Of a stretch of DNA of 64,000 nt, positions 35,291 to 44,347 are shown piece after piece. The translations under genes and the position numbers were made by a program. The DNA comes from Bordetella genomosp. 10. GTDB taxonomy: Bacteria; Pseudomonadota; Gammaproteobacteria; Burkholderiales; Burkholderiaceae_B. The stretch spans positions 62,001 to 126,000 of the forward strand of contig NZ_NEVM01000005.1 in the NCBI RefSeq assembly GCF_002261225.1. Direction: 5' to 3'. Each line of letters starts with the position of its first letter. Position 1 is the stretch's first letter. Below the pieces are notes generated by a model. That model saw only the letters and a program-made list of their open reading frames with translations. It made no database searches and was not told where the DNA came from.

Positions 35291-35320
35291 AGCCCCCCGC
35301 GCGGCGCGGGGGGCTTTTTT
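35291..35320 (+). terminator. Rho-independent terminator after the CoA transferase
   Basis: AGCCCCCCGCG-CGG-CGCGGGGGGCT (35291-35315) is a perfect 11-bp stem with a 3-nt loop, followed by TTTTTT. It is the best intrinsic terminator in the window and ends the MmgE-hydratase-CoA transferase operon. Confidence 0.93.
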
Positions 35321-35362
35321 ATCGCCGGGCGGCCGTGCCCAGGCAAGCTGGGCCCAGGCCGC

Positions 35363-36130
35363 TCAATACATCGATTCCCCGCCGTTCAAATGAATGAGCT
35401 GCCCCGTCACGTAGCTGTGCTGTCCAGACAGGTACAGGCAGCACTCCGCCACGTCTTCCGCCGTGCCCAGCCGCCGCAGCGGCATGCTCTTGACCGCCTC
35501 GGCCCATAGGGCCCGATAGTTCGGGTAATTCGCCTCGTCGCGGACCGTGTTCATCTTGCCGGGCGCGATGGTGTTGGCCGTGATGTTGAACTCGCCGAAT
35601 TCCACGGCGATGGCCTTGGCCAGCGCATGCAGGCCCGCCTTGGCCGTGACGTTGTGGGCGCGGTTGGCATACGTGAAGAAGCCGTCCCGGCCGGAGATAT
35701 GGATCACCCTGCCCCACTTGTTGTCGCGCATGGCGGGCAACACCGCGCGCGCCAGGTAGAAGGCGGAACTCAGGCTGGTCTCGATGACGCGCCGCCAGTC
35801 GTCCACCGAGATATCGAGGAAGGCCTGGCGCGGCCGCAAGCCGACGTTGGAGACGGCGATGTCCACCGCGCCGAAGCGCCGCAGCGCCTGCCCGACCATG
35901 TCCTGCACCTGCTCCGGCTGCGTCACGTCCGCCTGCACGCACAGGGCCTTCCCGCCCAGCGCCTCGACTTCCGCGCCGACGGCCCGCAGCGCCTCCATAT
36001 CGCGGTGGCCGTTGAGCACGATATTGGCGCCCTGGCGCGCGAATCCCAAGGCAATGCCCCGCCCCAGGTTTCTGCCGGATCCCGTTACGAGGACCGTCCG
36101 CCCTCTCAAGGAAGCATCAGCTATAGTCAT
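35363..36130 (-). CDS. Short-chain dehydrogenase/reductase with atypical catalytic site
   Basis: A 255-residue SDR. The cofactor motif is TGSGRNLGRG, close to classical TGxxxGxG, and SNVG replaces NNAG. Ser146 is in HISGRDG and Lys164 in TAKAGLHAL, but the catalytic Tyr position, four residues before the Lys, is Asn160 (HNVTAKAG). This is not a frameshift, since the rest of the domain is intact through QHSYVTGQLIHLNGGESMY. It may be non-classical or use another residue. It is convergent with the CoA transferase operon and divergent from the lysR at 36390. AAGGA precedes the ATG. Confidence 0.9.
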   Translation of the reverse strand: MTIADASLRGRTVLVTGSGRNLGRGIALGFARQGANIVLNGHRDMEALRAVGAEVEALGGKALCVQADVTQPEQVQDMVGQALRRFGAVDIAVSNVGLRPRQAFLDISVDDWRRVIETSLSSAFYLARAVLPAMRDNKWGRVIHISGRDGFFTYANRAHNVTAKAGLHALAKAIAVEFGEFNITANTIAPGKMNTVRDEANYPNYRALWAEAVKSMPLRRLGTAEDVAECCLYLSGQHSYVTGQLIHLNGGESMY

Positions 36131-36270
36131 GGTCCTTGCTCCAGTAATGGTGATATGTAGTGGCCGGCGCGCACGCCATCGGGCCTGGCTCGCTGCGGGC
36201 CTTCCGATAAGCCGCGCCCCGGGCCGGATGCGTCCCGCCTCTAGGCCGAAAATCCGCCCACATCATTATG

Positions 36271-36306
36271 GCTAATATCAAGAATTAGCTCCAACTGATA
36301 TTTAGC
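36271..36306. promoter_or_regulatory. Candidate LysR operator upstream of lysR/SDR
   Basis: GCTAAT-N7-ATTAGC (36271-36289) is a perfect dyad, and GATATTTAGC (36297-36306) forms a second, imperfect partner of GCTAATATC. These AT-rich sites stand out in the 259-bp divergent gap. They lie about 85 bp upstream of the lysR start and on the far side of the SDR start. Confidence 0.5.
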
Positions 36307-36389
36307 GCATTCTCCTTGGCGCGCTTTCCCTTTCGATCCGGTCTCGGCGGACTTTTGGCGCCTGACGACAGCTATCCCGGCCCTTTCCC

Positions 36390-37283
36390 ATGTCACATAT
36401 CCGCCTTCCCGCGACGGGCTCCCTGATTGCGTTCGAAGCCGCCGCGCGGCACCTGAACTTCCGCCTCGCCGCGGGCGAACTGCATCTGACGCCCAGCGCC
36501 ATCAGCCAGCAGATACGCGTGCTGGAACAGCAGATCGGCGTGGCGCTGTTCGCGCGCGTGCGCCAGCGCGTGCTGCTCACCAGCGCGGGGGAACGCTATC
36601 TCCACGAAGTGCGCCGGATATTGCGCGATCTGCGCGAGGTCACCTACCAGGCGCTCGCCAGCGGCGACAAGGAATGGCTCAACCTCGCGGTGGTCCCGAC
36701 CTTCGCCGTCAAGTGGCTGATCCCGCGCCTGCCGGACTTCGTGGCCCGGCATCCCGAGGTCCATCTGAATATCGTTTCGCGCAGCGCCCCGTTCGACTTC
36801 GCGCACGAAGCCTTCGACGCCGCCATCCACTATGGCGAGGCGGTCTGGCCCGGCGCCCAGCTCGCGCACCTGATGGACGAACAGATGACGCCGGTGTGCA
36901 GTCGCGCGTTGCAGGAACGGCTGGGCATCTACGCGCCCGCCGACCTGCTGCGGGTGCCGCTGCTGCAGCAGTTCACCCGCCCCTCCTCGTGGAACGACTG
37001 GTTCGAGCACCTGGCCATCGTCCCCGCCAACGCCTTCGAAGGCCCTCGCTTCGACAGTTTCAACATGATCCTGGAGGCGGTCCGGGCCGGCATGGGCGCG
37101 GCGCTGCTGCCGCGTTTCATGATCGACGAGGCCGCCGACCAGTTGGTGCGCATCAGCGACGTCTGCCTGCCCTCCCGGCGCGGCTATCACCTCGCCTGGC
37201 CCACCGCGAAAAGCGAGCTGGGGAGCGTGCGCAAATTCCAGGCGTGGCTGTCCGCCCAGGCCAGCGCATCGGGACTTGATTAG
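36390..37283 (+). CDS. LysR-family regulator (GcvA-like branch)
   Basis: A 297-residue LysR regulator. The opening LPATGSLIAFEAAARHLNF and the helix-turn-helix AAGELHLTPSAISQQIRVLEQQIG are typical of the GcvA/AmpR-like branch. The RAGMGAALLPRFMI segment is usual in the C-terminal domain. It is divergent from the SDR gene and upstream of the RraA/MmgE/Bug set on its own strand. The 93-bp gap to the next gene could carry a promoter. Which set it controls is not decided by the sequence. Confidence 0.92.
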   Translation: MSHIRLPATGSLIAFEAAARHLNFRLAAGELHLTPSAISQQIRVLEQQIGVALFARVRQRVLLTSAGERYLHEVRRILRDLREVTYQALASGDKEWLNLAVVPTFAVKWLIPRLPDFVARHPEVHLNIVSRSAPFDFAHEAFDAAIHYGEAVWPGAQLAHLMDEQMTPVCSRALQERLGIYAPADLLRVPLLQQFTRPSSWNDWFEHLAIVPANAFEGPRFDSFNMILEAVRAGMGAALLPRFMIDEAADQLVRISDVCLPSRRGYHLAWPTAKSELGSVRKFQAWLSAQASASGLD

Positions 37284-37376
37284 TTTTTCTGTTCAACAAC
37301 TCAGAATTTATCGTTTTATGCCTGCCACGGCCGGCCGCAAAATCCGATCATCGACAGAACCGCTCATCATCGAACC

Positions 37377-38078
37377 ATGTCACTCGCTCCCAAGCAGACG
37401 GACCGGCGCTGGAAAGATCCCGTCCTTCCCTTCGTTTCCAACCCCGCGCCCGAACGCCTGCCGGCCGATCTCGTGGCGGCGCTGGGCGGCATGGACGTCA
37501 CTCGCATCGCCGACGCCGTCGGCCGCATGTACACCTGCCAGTCCCAGTTGCGCTCGCTCACGCCCACCGCCCGGCCGCTTTGCGGCACCGCCCTCACGGT
37601 GAAATGCCCGCCGGGCGACAACCTGGGCCTGATGGCCGGCATCCGCCAGTTGCAGCCCGGCGACGTGCTGGTGGTCGACGGACAAGGCTTCACGAGCTGG
37701 TGCCTGGGCGGGGCCGAACTGCTGAAATTCGCCCGCGACGAATACGGCATGGCCGGGCTGGTGGTCCACGGCGCCTGGCGCGACGCGCAGGAACTGGAGG
37801 AAGCGGAGATCCCCGTGTACGGACTGGGCGTCGCGCCCTATTCCGGCCCCAAGCTGGGCCCCGCCGAAGTGAACGTGCCGGTGGCCTGCGCGGGCGTCAT
37901 CGTGCAGCCGGGCGACGTCGTGTGCGCCAGCCTGGAAGGCGTGGCGGTGGTGCCGCGCGCCCACGCGCGCCGCGTCGCGGACCGCCTGTCGCAAGCGGCC
38001 GCGGGCCATGGCATCGCGGCGTTCATGGACGACATGGACGTGCTGGTGCGCCAATGGCTGGACAGGTCCGCCGGATGA
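37377..38078 (+). CDS. RraA-like protein (putative oxaloacetate decarboxylase/HMG aldolase family)
   Basis: A 233-residue RraA-family protein. The motif DVLVVDGQGFTSWCLGG and MAGLVVHGAWRDAQEL form the Mg-dependent active site of HMG/CHA aldolases, with the Arg-Asp pair at its end. The length exceeds the ~160-residue RraA ribonuclease inhibitor, which argues for an enzyme. The stop overlaps the start of the next gene (ATGA at 38075-38078), so the two are coupled. It probably cleaves or decarboxylates a keto acid in the same pathway as the MmgE/PrpD protein. Confidence 0.87.
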   Translation: MSLAPKQTDRRWKDPVLPFVSNPAPERLPADLVAALGGMDVTRIADAVGRMYTCQSQLRSLTPTARPLCGTALTVKCPPGDNLGLMAGIRQLQPGDVLVVDGQGFTSWCLGGAELLKFARDEYGMAGLVVHGAWRDAQELEEAEIPVYGLGVAPYSGPKLGPAEVNVPVACAGVIVQPGDVVCASLEGVAVVPRAHARRVADRLSQAAAGHGIAAFMDDMDVLVRQWLDRSAG

Positions 38079-39457
38079 GCGCCCTACCCGCCGGCTCGCA
38101 GGCGCCCGAGGCAGGCCTTACCCGCTTTCTCGCGCGCGCCATTGCCCGCGCGCGCTACGCGGACCTGAACGCCGCGACGCTCGCGCAGGCCCGCCTCGCC
38201 ATCGCCGATTGCATGGCCTGCGGCCTTGCCGGGGCCGACACGCCCGCCGTGCGCGCGCTGGCGGCGGCGATGGCCGATGCGGCCGGACCGTGCGGCCTGT
38301 GGGGCCGCGGCGAACGCGCGGCGCCGCACGCGGCGGCGCTCATCAACGGCACGGCGGCCCATGTGCACGCGCTCGACGACACCAACGAGTCGATGCGCGG
38401 ACATCCCAGCGTCGCCGTCTGGCCCGCCGTGGCCGCGCTCGGCGAGGCGCTTGACGCCGGCGGCGAGGCGCTGCTGCTGGCCTATTGCGTGGGCGTGGAA
38501 ACGGCGGCCAAGCTGGGCCGTTGCGTCAACGACCGCCACTCGCGCCTGGGCTGGCACACGACCAGCACGCTCGGTCCCGTCGGCGCCGCCGCGGCCGGGG
38601 CCGTGCTGCTCGGGCTGGACGACGTCCGGACCGCCCATGCGCTGGGCATCGCCGCCTCCATGGCGGGCGGGCTGCGCGTGAATTTCGGCACCATGACCAA
38701 GGCGCTGCACGCGGGCTGGTCGGCGCACAACGGCGTCCTCGCCGCCAGGCTGGCCGCCGACGGCGTCACCGCCAGCGAACAGGCCCTGGAAGGTCATGAG
38801 GGATTCGTCGCCCTGTTCTGCGGCGACGAGGACGGCAAGCCGGAGGCGGCCGCATCCTGGGGCGCCCCCTGGGAGCTGGAAGCGCCGGGCGTCGTCATCA
38901 AGCAATACCCCACCTGCTCGCTGCAACACGCGCTCATCGACCTGGTCCTGGAAGCCCGCGCGCAGCGGCCGCTGGACGGTCCCGGGCTGCGGCTCGAATG
39001 CTCCATCAGCCAGCGCCTGGACGCCATGCGGACGCAGGGCTGGCCCACGCACGGCGGCAGCGCGAAATTCAGCGTCGAGTACGGCGTCGCGGTGGCCGCG
39101 CTGCGCGGCACGCAGGGCATCGAGGATTTCACCGACGAGGCCGTGCGCGACGAAGCCGTCCGCGCCATGGCGGACAGGGTGCGCGTGCAGGTCGGCGCGC
39201 ATCTCACGCCGGGCAACGGCGACGCCGCCGAGCTGCGCGTGTTCGACGGGCAGACGCTGGTGCACCAAGCCCGCCGGGAAAAGCCTTGCGGCCATCCCTC
39301 CCATCCGCTATCGGAAGCGGCGTTCGCGGACAAGTTCCACGCCCTGGGCGACCCGGCGCTGGGTGCCGGCCGCGCCCGCCAGTTGCTGGCGCTGATCCGC
39401 GCGCTGCCGTCCGCCGGCGCGCGCGCCCTCGCGCAAGCGGCGGCGCCGGCCGGCTGA
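38075..39457 (+). CDS. MmgE/PrpD-family protein (second copy)
   Basis: A 460-residue MmgE/PrpD-fold protein, paralogous to the 31798 gene. Shared signatures are HALDDTNESMRGHPS, NFGTMTKALHAGWSAH and VIKQYPTCSLQHALID. Divergence elsewhere indicates a different substrate. It is translationally coupled to the RraA-like gene. The C-terminus is Ala-rich (ALAQAAAPAG). A Bug receptor gene follows 39 bp downstream, making a transport-plus-catabolism unit. Confidence 0.9.
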   Translation: MSALPAGSQAPEAGLTRFLARAIARARYADLNAATLAQARLAIADCMACGLAGADTPAVRALAAAMADAAGPCGLWGRGERAAPHAAALINGTAAHVHALDDTNESMRGHPSVAVWPAVAALGEALDAGGEALLLAYCVGVETAAKLGRCVNDRHSRLGWHTTSTLGPVGAAAAGAVLLGLDDVRTAHALGIAASMAGGLRVNFGTMTKALHAGWSAHNGVLAARLAADGVTASEQALEGHEGFVALFCGDEDGKPEAAASWGAPWELEAPGVVIKQYPTCSLQHALIDLVLEARAQRPLDGPGLRLECSISQRLDAMRTQGWPTHGGSAKFSVEYGVAVAALRGTQGIEDFTDEAVRDEAVRAMADRVRVQVGAHLTPGNGDAAELRVFDGQTLVHQARREKPCGHPSHPLSEAAFADKFHALGDPALGAGRARQLLALIRALPSAGARALAQAAAPAG

Positions 39458-39496
39458 ATCCGCCGGCATTCTTTCCCTTTTTTTGAGAAGCGAATC

Positions 39497-40477
39497 ATGA
39501 CCACGCTGTCCCGCCGTCAATTTCTCGCCAGCGCCGCCGCCGCGCCGTTGGCGCTGCACCCCTGCTTCAGCCGCGCCGCGGGCCGGGTCATCACCCTCAT
39601 CGTCCCCTATCCGCCGGGAGGCTCGCTCGACGCCATGGCGCGCGTGGTCGCGCAAGGCCTCGGCGACCTCCGCGGGCAGAGCGTGGTGGTGGAGAACAAG
39701 CCCGGCTTCTCGGGCAACATCGGCGCGCAATACGTCGTGAAGGGGCCGGCCGACGGCAGCATGCTGCTGATGACGGCGCTCACCACCTATGCCATCAACG
39801 CGAGCCTCATGACCAAGACCATGGGCTACGACCTGATGAAGGACCTGAAGCACGTCGCCATCGTCGGCGACCTGCCCAACGTGCTGATCGCGCCCTCCTC
39901 CCTGCCCGTGCAGAACCTGACGGAGTTCGTGCAATACGCCAAGACCAAGCCGGGACAGCTTTCCTACGCGACGACGGGCGTCGGCTCGCTGGAACACATC
40001 GCGGGCGAAATGCTGTGCCGCGCCGCCGGCATCGAGATGCTCGCGGTGCCCTACAAGGGTTCGACGCCGGGCGTGCAGGACCTGTTCGGCGGCCTCATCC
40101 AGGCCATGTTCGTGAACACCTCCACGGCCATCAACAACCTCAAGACCGGCCGCATCCGGGTGCTGGGCATCGCCGGTCCCGCGACGGTCGCGGCGCTGCC
40201 CGGCGTGCAGACCTTCAGCGCCCAAGGCGTGCGGATGATGAACGACGTGGTCTCGATCTTCGGCATCGCGGCGCCCGCCGGCACGCCCCAGCCCGTGGTC
40301 GACGCGCTCAACCAGGACATCAACAAAGTGCTGGCCGCCCCCGAGGTCCACAACCGCTTCTCCAGCCTGGGCGTGGACGTGGTGACGCAGCCCAGCGAAT
40401 TCGCGCAGGACCGCGTCCGCCGCGAAATCGCCATCTGGGACAAGGTGATCAAGACCACTGGGATCACGCTGGACTAG
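39497..40477 (+). CDS. Tripartite tricarboxylate transporter receptor (Bug family) with Tat signal
   Basis: A 326-residue periplasmic Bug receptor. The signal has a twin-arginine motif, SRRQFLASAAAAPLAL. The mature part begins RVITLIVPYPPGGSLDAMAR and contains VENKPGFSGNIGAQYVVKG and GVGSLEHIAGEML. A Tat signal distinguishes it from the Sec-type copy at 29560. No membrane components are adjacent. It probably captures the acid processed by the RraA-like and MmgE/PrpD enzymes. Confidence 0.92.
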   Translation: MTTLSRRQFLASAAAAPLALHPCFSRAAGRVITLIVPYPPGGSLDAMARVVAQGLGDLRGQSVVVENKPGFSGNIGAQYVVKGPADGSMLLMTALTTYAINASLMTKTMGYDLMKDLKHVAIVGDLPNVLIAPSSLPVQNLTEFVQYAKTKPGQLSYATTGVGSLEHIAGEMLCRAAGIEMLAVPYKGSTPGVQDLFGGLIQAMFVNTSTAINNLKTGRIRVLGIAGPATVAALPGVQTFSAQGVRMMNDVVSIFGIAAPAGTPQPVVDALNQDINKVLAAPEVHNRFSSLGVDVVTQPSEFAQDRVRREIAIWDKVIKTTGITLD

Positions 40478-40620
40478 AACAGACGCGGCTGTCGGTGATC
40501 GCGCCAAGCGGGGCGGCATGCGCGAGCGCCCGCGCGCCGGTAGCGTTGCCCTTGCACCGCCTTGCCGACGACGGCTGCCGTCGGCGCCGCCACGGTGGCC
40601 GTCGCGGAACAGCGATCCGC

Positions 40621-41049
40621 CTAGTCGTCCACCGCGATGAGCACGCTGGACGCCTTGAAGATCGCCGCCGCCTCCTTGCCCGTGGCCAGGTCCAGGCGGT
40701 CGGCGCTTTCGTTGGTGACGATGGCGGCCACGCGCGCGCCTTCGGGCGTGTCCAGCAACACCTCGGCGTTGACGGCGCCCTTGGTCACCGACGACAGCTT
40801 GCCGCGCAGGCAATTGCGCGCGGACACCAGCACCTTGTCCGCATCCATCATCACGATGACGGACGAAGCCTTGACCAGCGCATAGGCGGCCTTGCCCGGC
40901 GCCAGGCCAAGGGAGACCGTGCTGGCATGGGTAATGATGGCGATGATCTCCAGCCCTTCCTGGGTGCGCAGCACGATTTCATCGTTGACCGCGCCGGTCT
41001 TGACGCTGGCGATGGTTCCGGCGAACTGGTTGCGGGCGCTGGTTTTCAT
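40621..41049 (-). CDS. Di-Mop (TOBE) molybdate-binding protein
   Basis: A 142-residue cytosolic protein made of two Mop/TOBE repeats (about 3-70 and 73-140). Each opens SARNxxxGxxxSVxxGAVNxEVxL. Such ModG/Mop proteins bind molybdate or tungstate as oligomers and serve storage or delivery. The ATG at 41049 has GGAG 7 nt upstream; a 12-codon upstream extension lacks one. No mod transport or molybdoenzyme genes are adjacent. Confidence 0.92.
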   Translation of the reverse strand: MKTSARNQFAGTIASVKTGAVNDEIVLRTQEGLEIIAIITHASTVSLGLAPGKAAYALVKASSVIVMMDADKVLVSARNCLRGKLSSVTKGAVNAEVLLDTPEGARVAAIVTNESADRLDLATGKEAAAIFKASSVLIAVDD

Positions 41050-41219
41050 GGGAATCTCCAATGGGTGGATCGATTGATCGTGCAAGTGCGGGCGAAGACG
41101 CGCTCACTGGACCACCCTCCTGTCGCTGCGCGACCTCCTCCCCGAGGGAGGATTCGCGCTTGGGGCGGCCCGGCGCGCGCATGGACGCGAATCTCCGGAT
41201 ACGACATAGCGTAGCCGAT

Positions 41220-42059
41220 TCAGGCCTGCTGGCGGTCCGGTCCGAAGGACGAGGGAGGACGGCCCAGGCGCTTGCGGAACATGGTCGAGAACGCGGCCGG
41301 GCTGTCGTAGCCCAGTTCCAGCGCCACCGACGTCACCGACTGCCCTTCCGCCAATCGCGACAGCGCGGCCAGCAGGCAGGCCTGCTGGCGCCATTGCGCG
41401 AACGCCATGCCGGTCTCCTGGCGAAACAGCCGGCTGAAACTGCGCTCGCTCTTGTGCAGGCGGCGGGCCCAATCGGCGGGCAGATCGCGGATCCCAGGCC
41501 GGTGCAGGAAGGCCATGCACAGCGCGGCCAATGCGGGATGCCGGGGCAGCGGCGCGAAAAACGGCAGGGACGAGGCGCGGGCCAGCTCATGCAGGACCAG
41601 CCGCATCAAGGCGCCGTCACGGCCCTTGGGATCGTAGGCCGCCGGAACGTCGCTGCTGGCCAGCAGCAGTTGCCGCAGCAGCGGCGAGACCTTGAGCACT
41701 TCGCACTGCGCCCCCTTGCGCGGCGCCGCGCGCGGTTCGATGTACAGGCTGCGCGTGCTCACCCCGACCATTCTTACCCGATGCGGCTTGCCGGCGGGTA
41801 TCCATACCCCGCTGTCCGGCGGCACGACCCAGGCGCCGTCGTCGGTGCCCACCTCCATCAACCCGGTGGCGCCATAGAGGAATTGCGCGCGCCGGTGGCT
41901 GTGGGTGTCGAGCAGCAGGCCATGCGGGTAGTCGGTGCTGATCGCCAGGACCGGCCGCGCGACGGCATCGACGGAATCCAGGGAAACGTTGCGCATCGGA
42001 AGCTTCGGAAGGCGGGCTGAAAGTCCAGCATTATCGGCGATGCGGTTTTCATTGCCCAT
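41220..42059 (-). CDS. AraC-family transcriptional regulator
   Basis: A 279-residue AraC regulator. The N-terminal cupin-like sensor (about 25-115, HGLLLDTHSHRRAQFLYGATG) precedes two helix-turn-helix motifs (ADWARRLHKSERSFSRLFRQE and VALELGYDSPAAFSTMFRKRLG). The ATG at 42059 is chosen; a GTG 18 codons earlier (42113) is possible, and neither has a clear ribosome site. It is divergent from the TauE/SafE exporter gene, a common regulator-exporter pair in this group. Confidence 0.9.
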   Translation of the reverse strand: MGNENRIADNAGLSARLPKLPMRNVSLDSVDAVARPVLAISTDYPHGLLLDTHSHRRAQFLYGATGLMEVGTDDGAWVVPPDSGVWIPAGKPHRVRMVGVSTRSLYIEPRAAPRKGAQCEVLKVSPLLRQLLLASSDVPAAYDPKGRDGALMRLVLHELARASSLPFFAPLPRHPALAALCMAFLHRPGIRDLPADWARRLHKSERSFSRLFRQETGMAFAQWRQQACLLAALSRLAEGQSVTSVALELGYDSPAAFSTMFRKRLGRPPSSFGPDRQQA

Positions 42060-42277
42060 GGGCGGCGGCTTCGGCCCGCGCCAGGAACTGGGCCGGTGAT
42101 CGTGGGCGAGCACGCACAGTTCGGGCCCCGGCCGCCGCTTGGGGGAACCTGGCTGGCCGTGGTGGCCGTAGTGGCCCCCGGTGGCTGAAATGCGAAACTA
42201 TCCGTCTGATTCTCGCAAGTCAGCCACGCGATACGGGAATAAGCTTTGCCTCTTTCGTAAACGCTTTCTTGCCTGCC

Positions 42278-43090
42278 ATGTCGCTTTACCTGCTTCTCGC
42301 CGTGTTCGGCTGCCTGGCGGGGGTCACGACCGTCCTGTTCGGCTTCGGCGGCGGTTTCGTCGTCGTTCCCCTGCTCTACAGACTGCTGACCCTGACCCAT
42401 CCGCCCGGCAGTCCGGCGGCCGATGCGGCGATGCAGATCGCGGTCGCCACCTCCACCTGCGTCATGATCTTCGGCGCCGCCATGGCGACGCGGCGGCACC
42501 AGCGGGCGGGAAACATCGAATGGACGCGGGTGTGGCCGCTGCTGGCGCCCATCGCGATCGGCGCGGCGTGCGGCGCGGCGGCCGCGACGGCGGTCGACGG
42601 CGACAGCCTGCGATGGGCCTTTGCCGCCTACCTGGCCCTGACGATCCTGGATTGCGTCCTGCGGCCGGGTTTCCTGGCCCGGCCCGCGACCGCGGCCGGA
42701 CACGCCGGCGCTGCCTCCAACACCCTCATCGGCCTGGTCATCGGCCTGATCGCCGCCTTCCTAGGCGTCGGCGGCAGCGTCATGACCGTCCCCTTGATGC
42801 GCCGGCGCGGCGCCGACATGACCCGCGCCACGGCCATGGCCAACCCCCTTTCCCTCCCCGTCGCCCTGGCCGGCGCCGCCGCCTACGTCGTCCTCGCCTG
42901 GCACGCGCCCGCCCTGGGCGCCTGGCACATCGGCTACGTCGACCTGCGCGCCCTGCTGATCCTGATCGCCGGCTCCTGGCTCGGCATCCGCCTCACCACC
43001 CCCTTCATCGGCAAAGTCCCCGACCGCATCCATGCGCGCGTCTACATAGGACTATTGATCCTCGTACTGGTCGCCATGCTCCTGCGTTGA
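42278..43090 (+). CDS. TauE/SafE-family sulfite/anion exporter
   Basis: A 270-residue inner-membrane TSUP-family protein with about eight hydrophobic segments in two homologous halves. The family motif [13 protein letters not shown] occurs near residue 17-29 and [17 protein letters not shown] in the second half. It probably exports sulfite, a sulfonate or another organic anion. The ATG at 42278 is preferred to a TTG at 42269. It is divergent from an AraC regulator, which likely controls it. Confidence 0.88.
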   Translation: MSLYLLLAVFGCLAGVTTVLFGFGGGFVVVPLLYRLLTLTHPPGSPAADAAMQIAVATSTCVMIFGAAMATRRHQRAGNIEWTRVWPLLAPIAIGAACGAAAATAVDGDSLRWAFAAYLALTILDCVLRPGFLARPATAAGHAGAASNTLIGLVIGLIAAFLGVGGSVMTVPLMRRRGADMTRATAMANPLSLPVALAGAAAYVVLAWHAPALGAWHIGYVDLRALLILIAGSWLGIRLTTPFIGKVPDRIHARVYIGLLILVLVAMLLR

Positions 43091-43349
43091 TTCTTTCGAT
43101 CCGAAAGCCGATAGAAGCCGGCTCCCGGCGCTCCTCCCCGTTCAGGCTTTCATGGGGATATTGTCGTGCGCTAAAGGGAAGCGCGGTCCAGGCGACAGCC
43201 TGCGATCCAGCCACGCGGTAATATCCTGCAGGATGGCCGGTAACAAATCCGGCTGGCCGGGCATTGCATGGATAGCTGGATATGCAGCAAGCATGATTTT
43301 TCCATTCAAGTGCCTGGAGACCCGCATCGATAGCAGACCCGAGAAATAC

Positions 43350-44129
43350 ATGCAGCTTGCCACCTGGAACATCAACTCCCTCAACGTCCGACTCCCGCAG
43401 GTTCTCGACTGGCTGCAGGCCAATCCGGTCGACGTGCTCTGTCTGCAGGAACTGAAGCTGACCGACGACAAGTTTCCGGTGGATGCGTTCACGCAGGCGG
43501 GCTACCACGCCGTGTGGGCGGGGCAGAAAACCTATAACGGGGTGGCGATTCTGTCGCGGCAGCCGGGAAGCGGCATGGTCCGCAATATCCCGGGCCTGGA
43601 GGATCCGCAGCAGCGCGTGCTGGCCCTGACGGTGCCGGCGCCGGGCGGCGATATCCGCGTCATCTGCGCGTATTGCCCCAACGGCCAGGCCGTCGGGACG
43701 GAAAAGTACGAATACAAGCTGCGCTGGTTCGCCGCGATGCGCGAATGGCTCAAGGGCGAACTGGACCTGCATCCCCGCCTGGCCGTGCTGGGCGACTACA
43801 ACGTCGCGCCGGCCGATGCCGACGTGCACGACCCGGCGAAATGGGAAGGCCAGGTGCTGGTCTCGGGACCGGAACGCGATGCCTTCTTCGCGCTGATCGA
43901 CCTGGGCCTGGTCGACTCGTTCCGCCTGTTCGAGCAACCGGAAAAAACCTTCTCGTGGTGGGACTACCGCATGATGGGCTTCCGCCGCAACGCGGGCCTG
44001 CGCATCGACCACGTCCTGCTGTCCAACGTCCTGGCGCAAGACTGCACCGCCTGCGTCGTGGACAAGGGCCCGCGCGGCAACCCGCAACCCTCCGACCATG
44101 CGCCCGTGATTGCGACGCTGAAGGGCTAA
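43350..44129 (+). CDS. xthA: Exodeoxyribonuclease III
   Basis: A 259-residue AP endonuclease/3'-5' exonuclease for base-excision repair. The EEP-fold motifs are complete: [17 protein letters not shown] with the metal Glu, GDYNVAPAD, and the C-terminal RIDHVLLS and PSDHAPV. The ATG at 43350 gives the standard N-terminus [10 protein letters not shown]; the frame is open for another 66 codons upstream without similarity. It appears monocistronic. Confidence 0.95.
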   Translation: MQLATWNINSLNVRLPQVLDWLQANPVDVLCLQELKLTDDKFPVDAFTQAGYHAVWAGQKTYNGVAILSRQPGSGMVRNIPGLEDPQQRVLALTVPAPGGDIRVICAYCPNGQAVGTEKYEYKLRWFAAMREWLKGELDLHPRLAVLGDYNVAPADADVHDPAKWEGQVLVSGPERDAFFALIDLGLVDSFRLFEQPEKTFSWWDYRMMGFRRNAGLRIDHVLLSNVLAQDCTACVVDKGPRGNPQPSDHAPVIATLKG

Positions 44130-44347
44130 GGGCTAAGACCCACCAAGTCTGGAAAGCGCCTCATGCAGGCCGAGAAGGCCCGGAGCCAAGGACCTTTTGG
44201 GGGCGGGACACGGCCCTTCTGAAGCCGCCAAATTGGCGCGCAACGCCTCGCCGCGTTCCGTCCTCCATACGAAATCGAATAAAATCTGAGGAATCACCCC
44301 AAATCCGAACAAAAAATTGTAACAACGAACTTTTTCTGAGCGAAACC

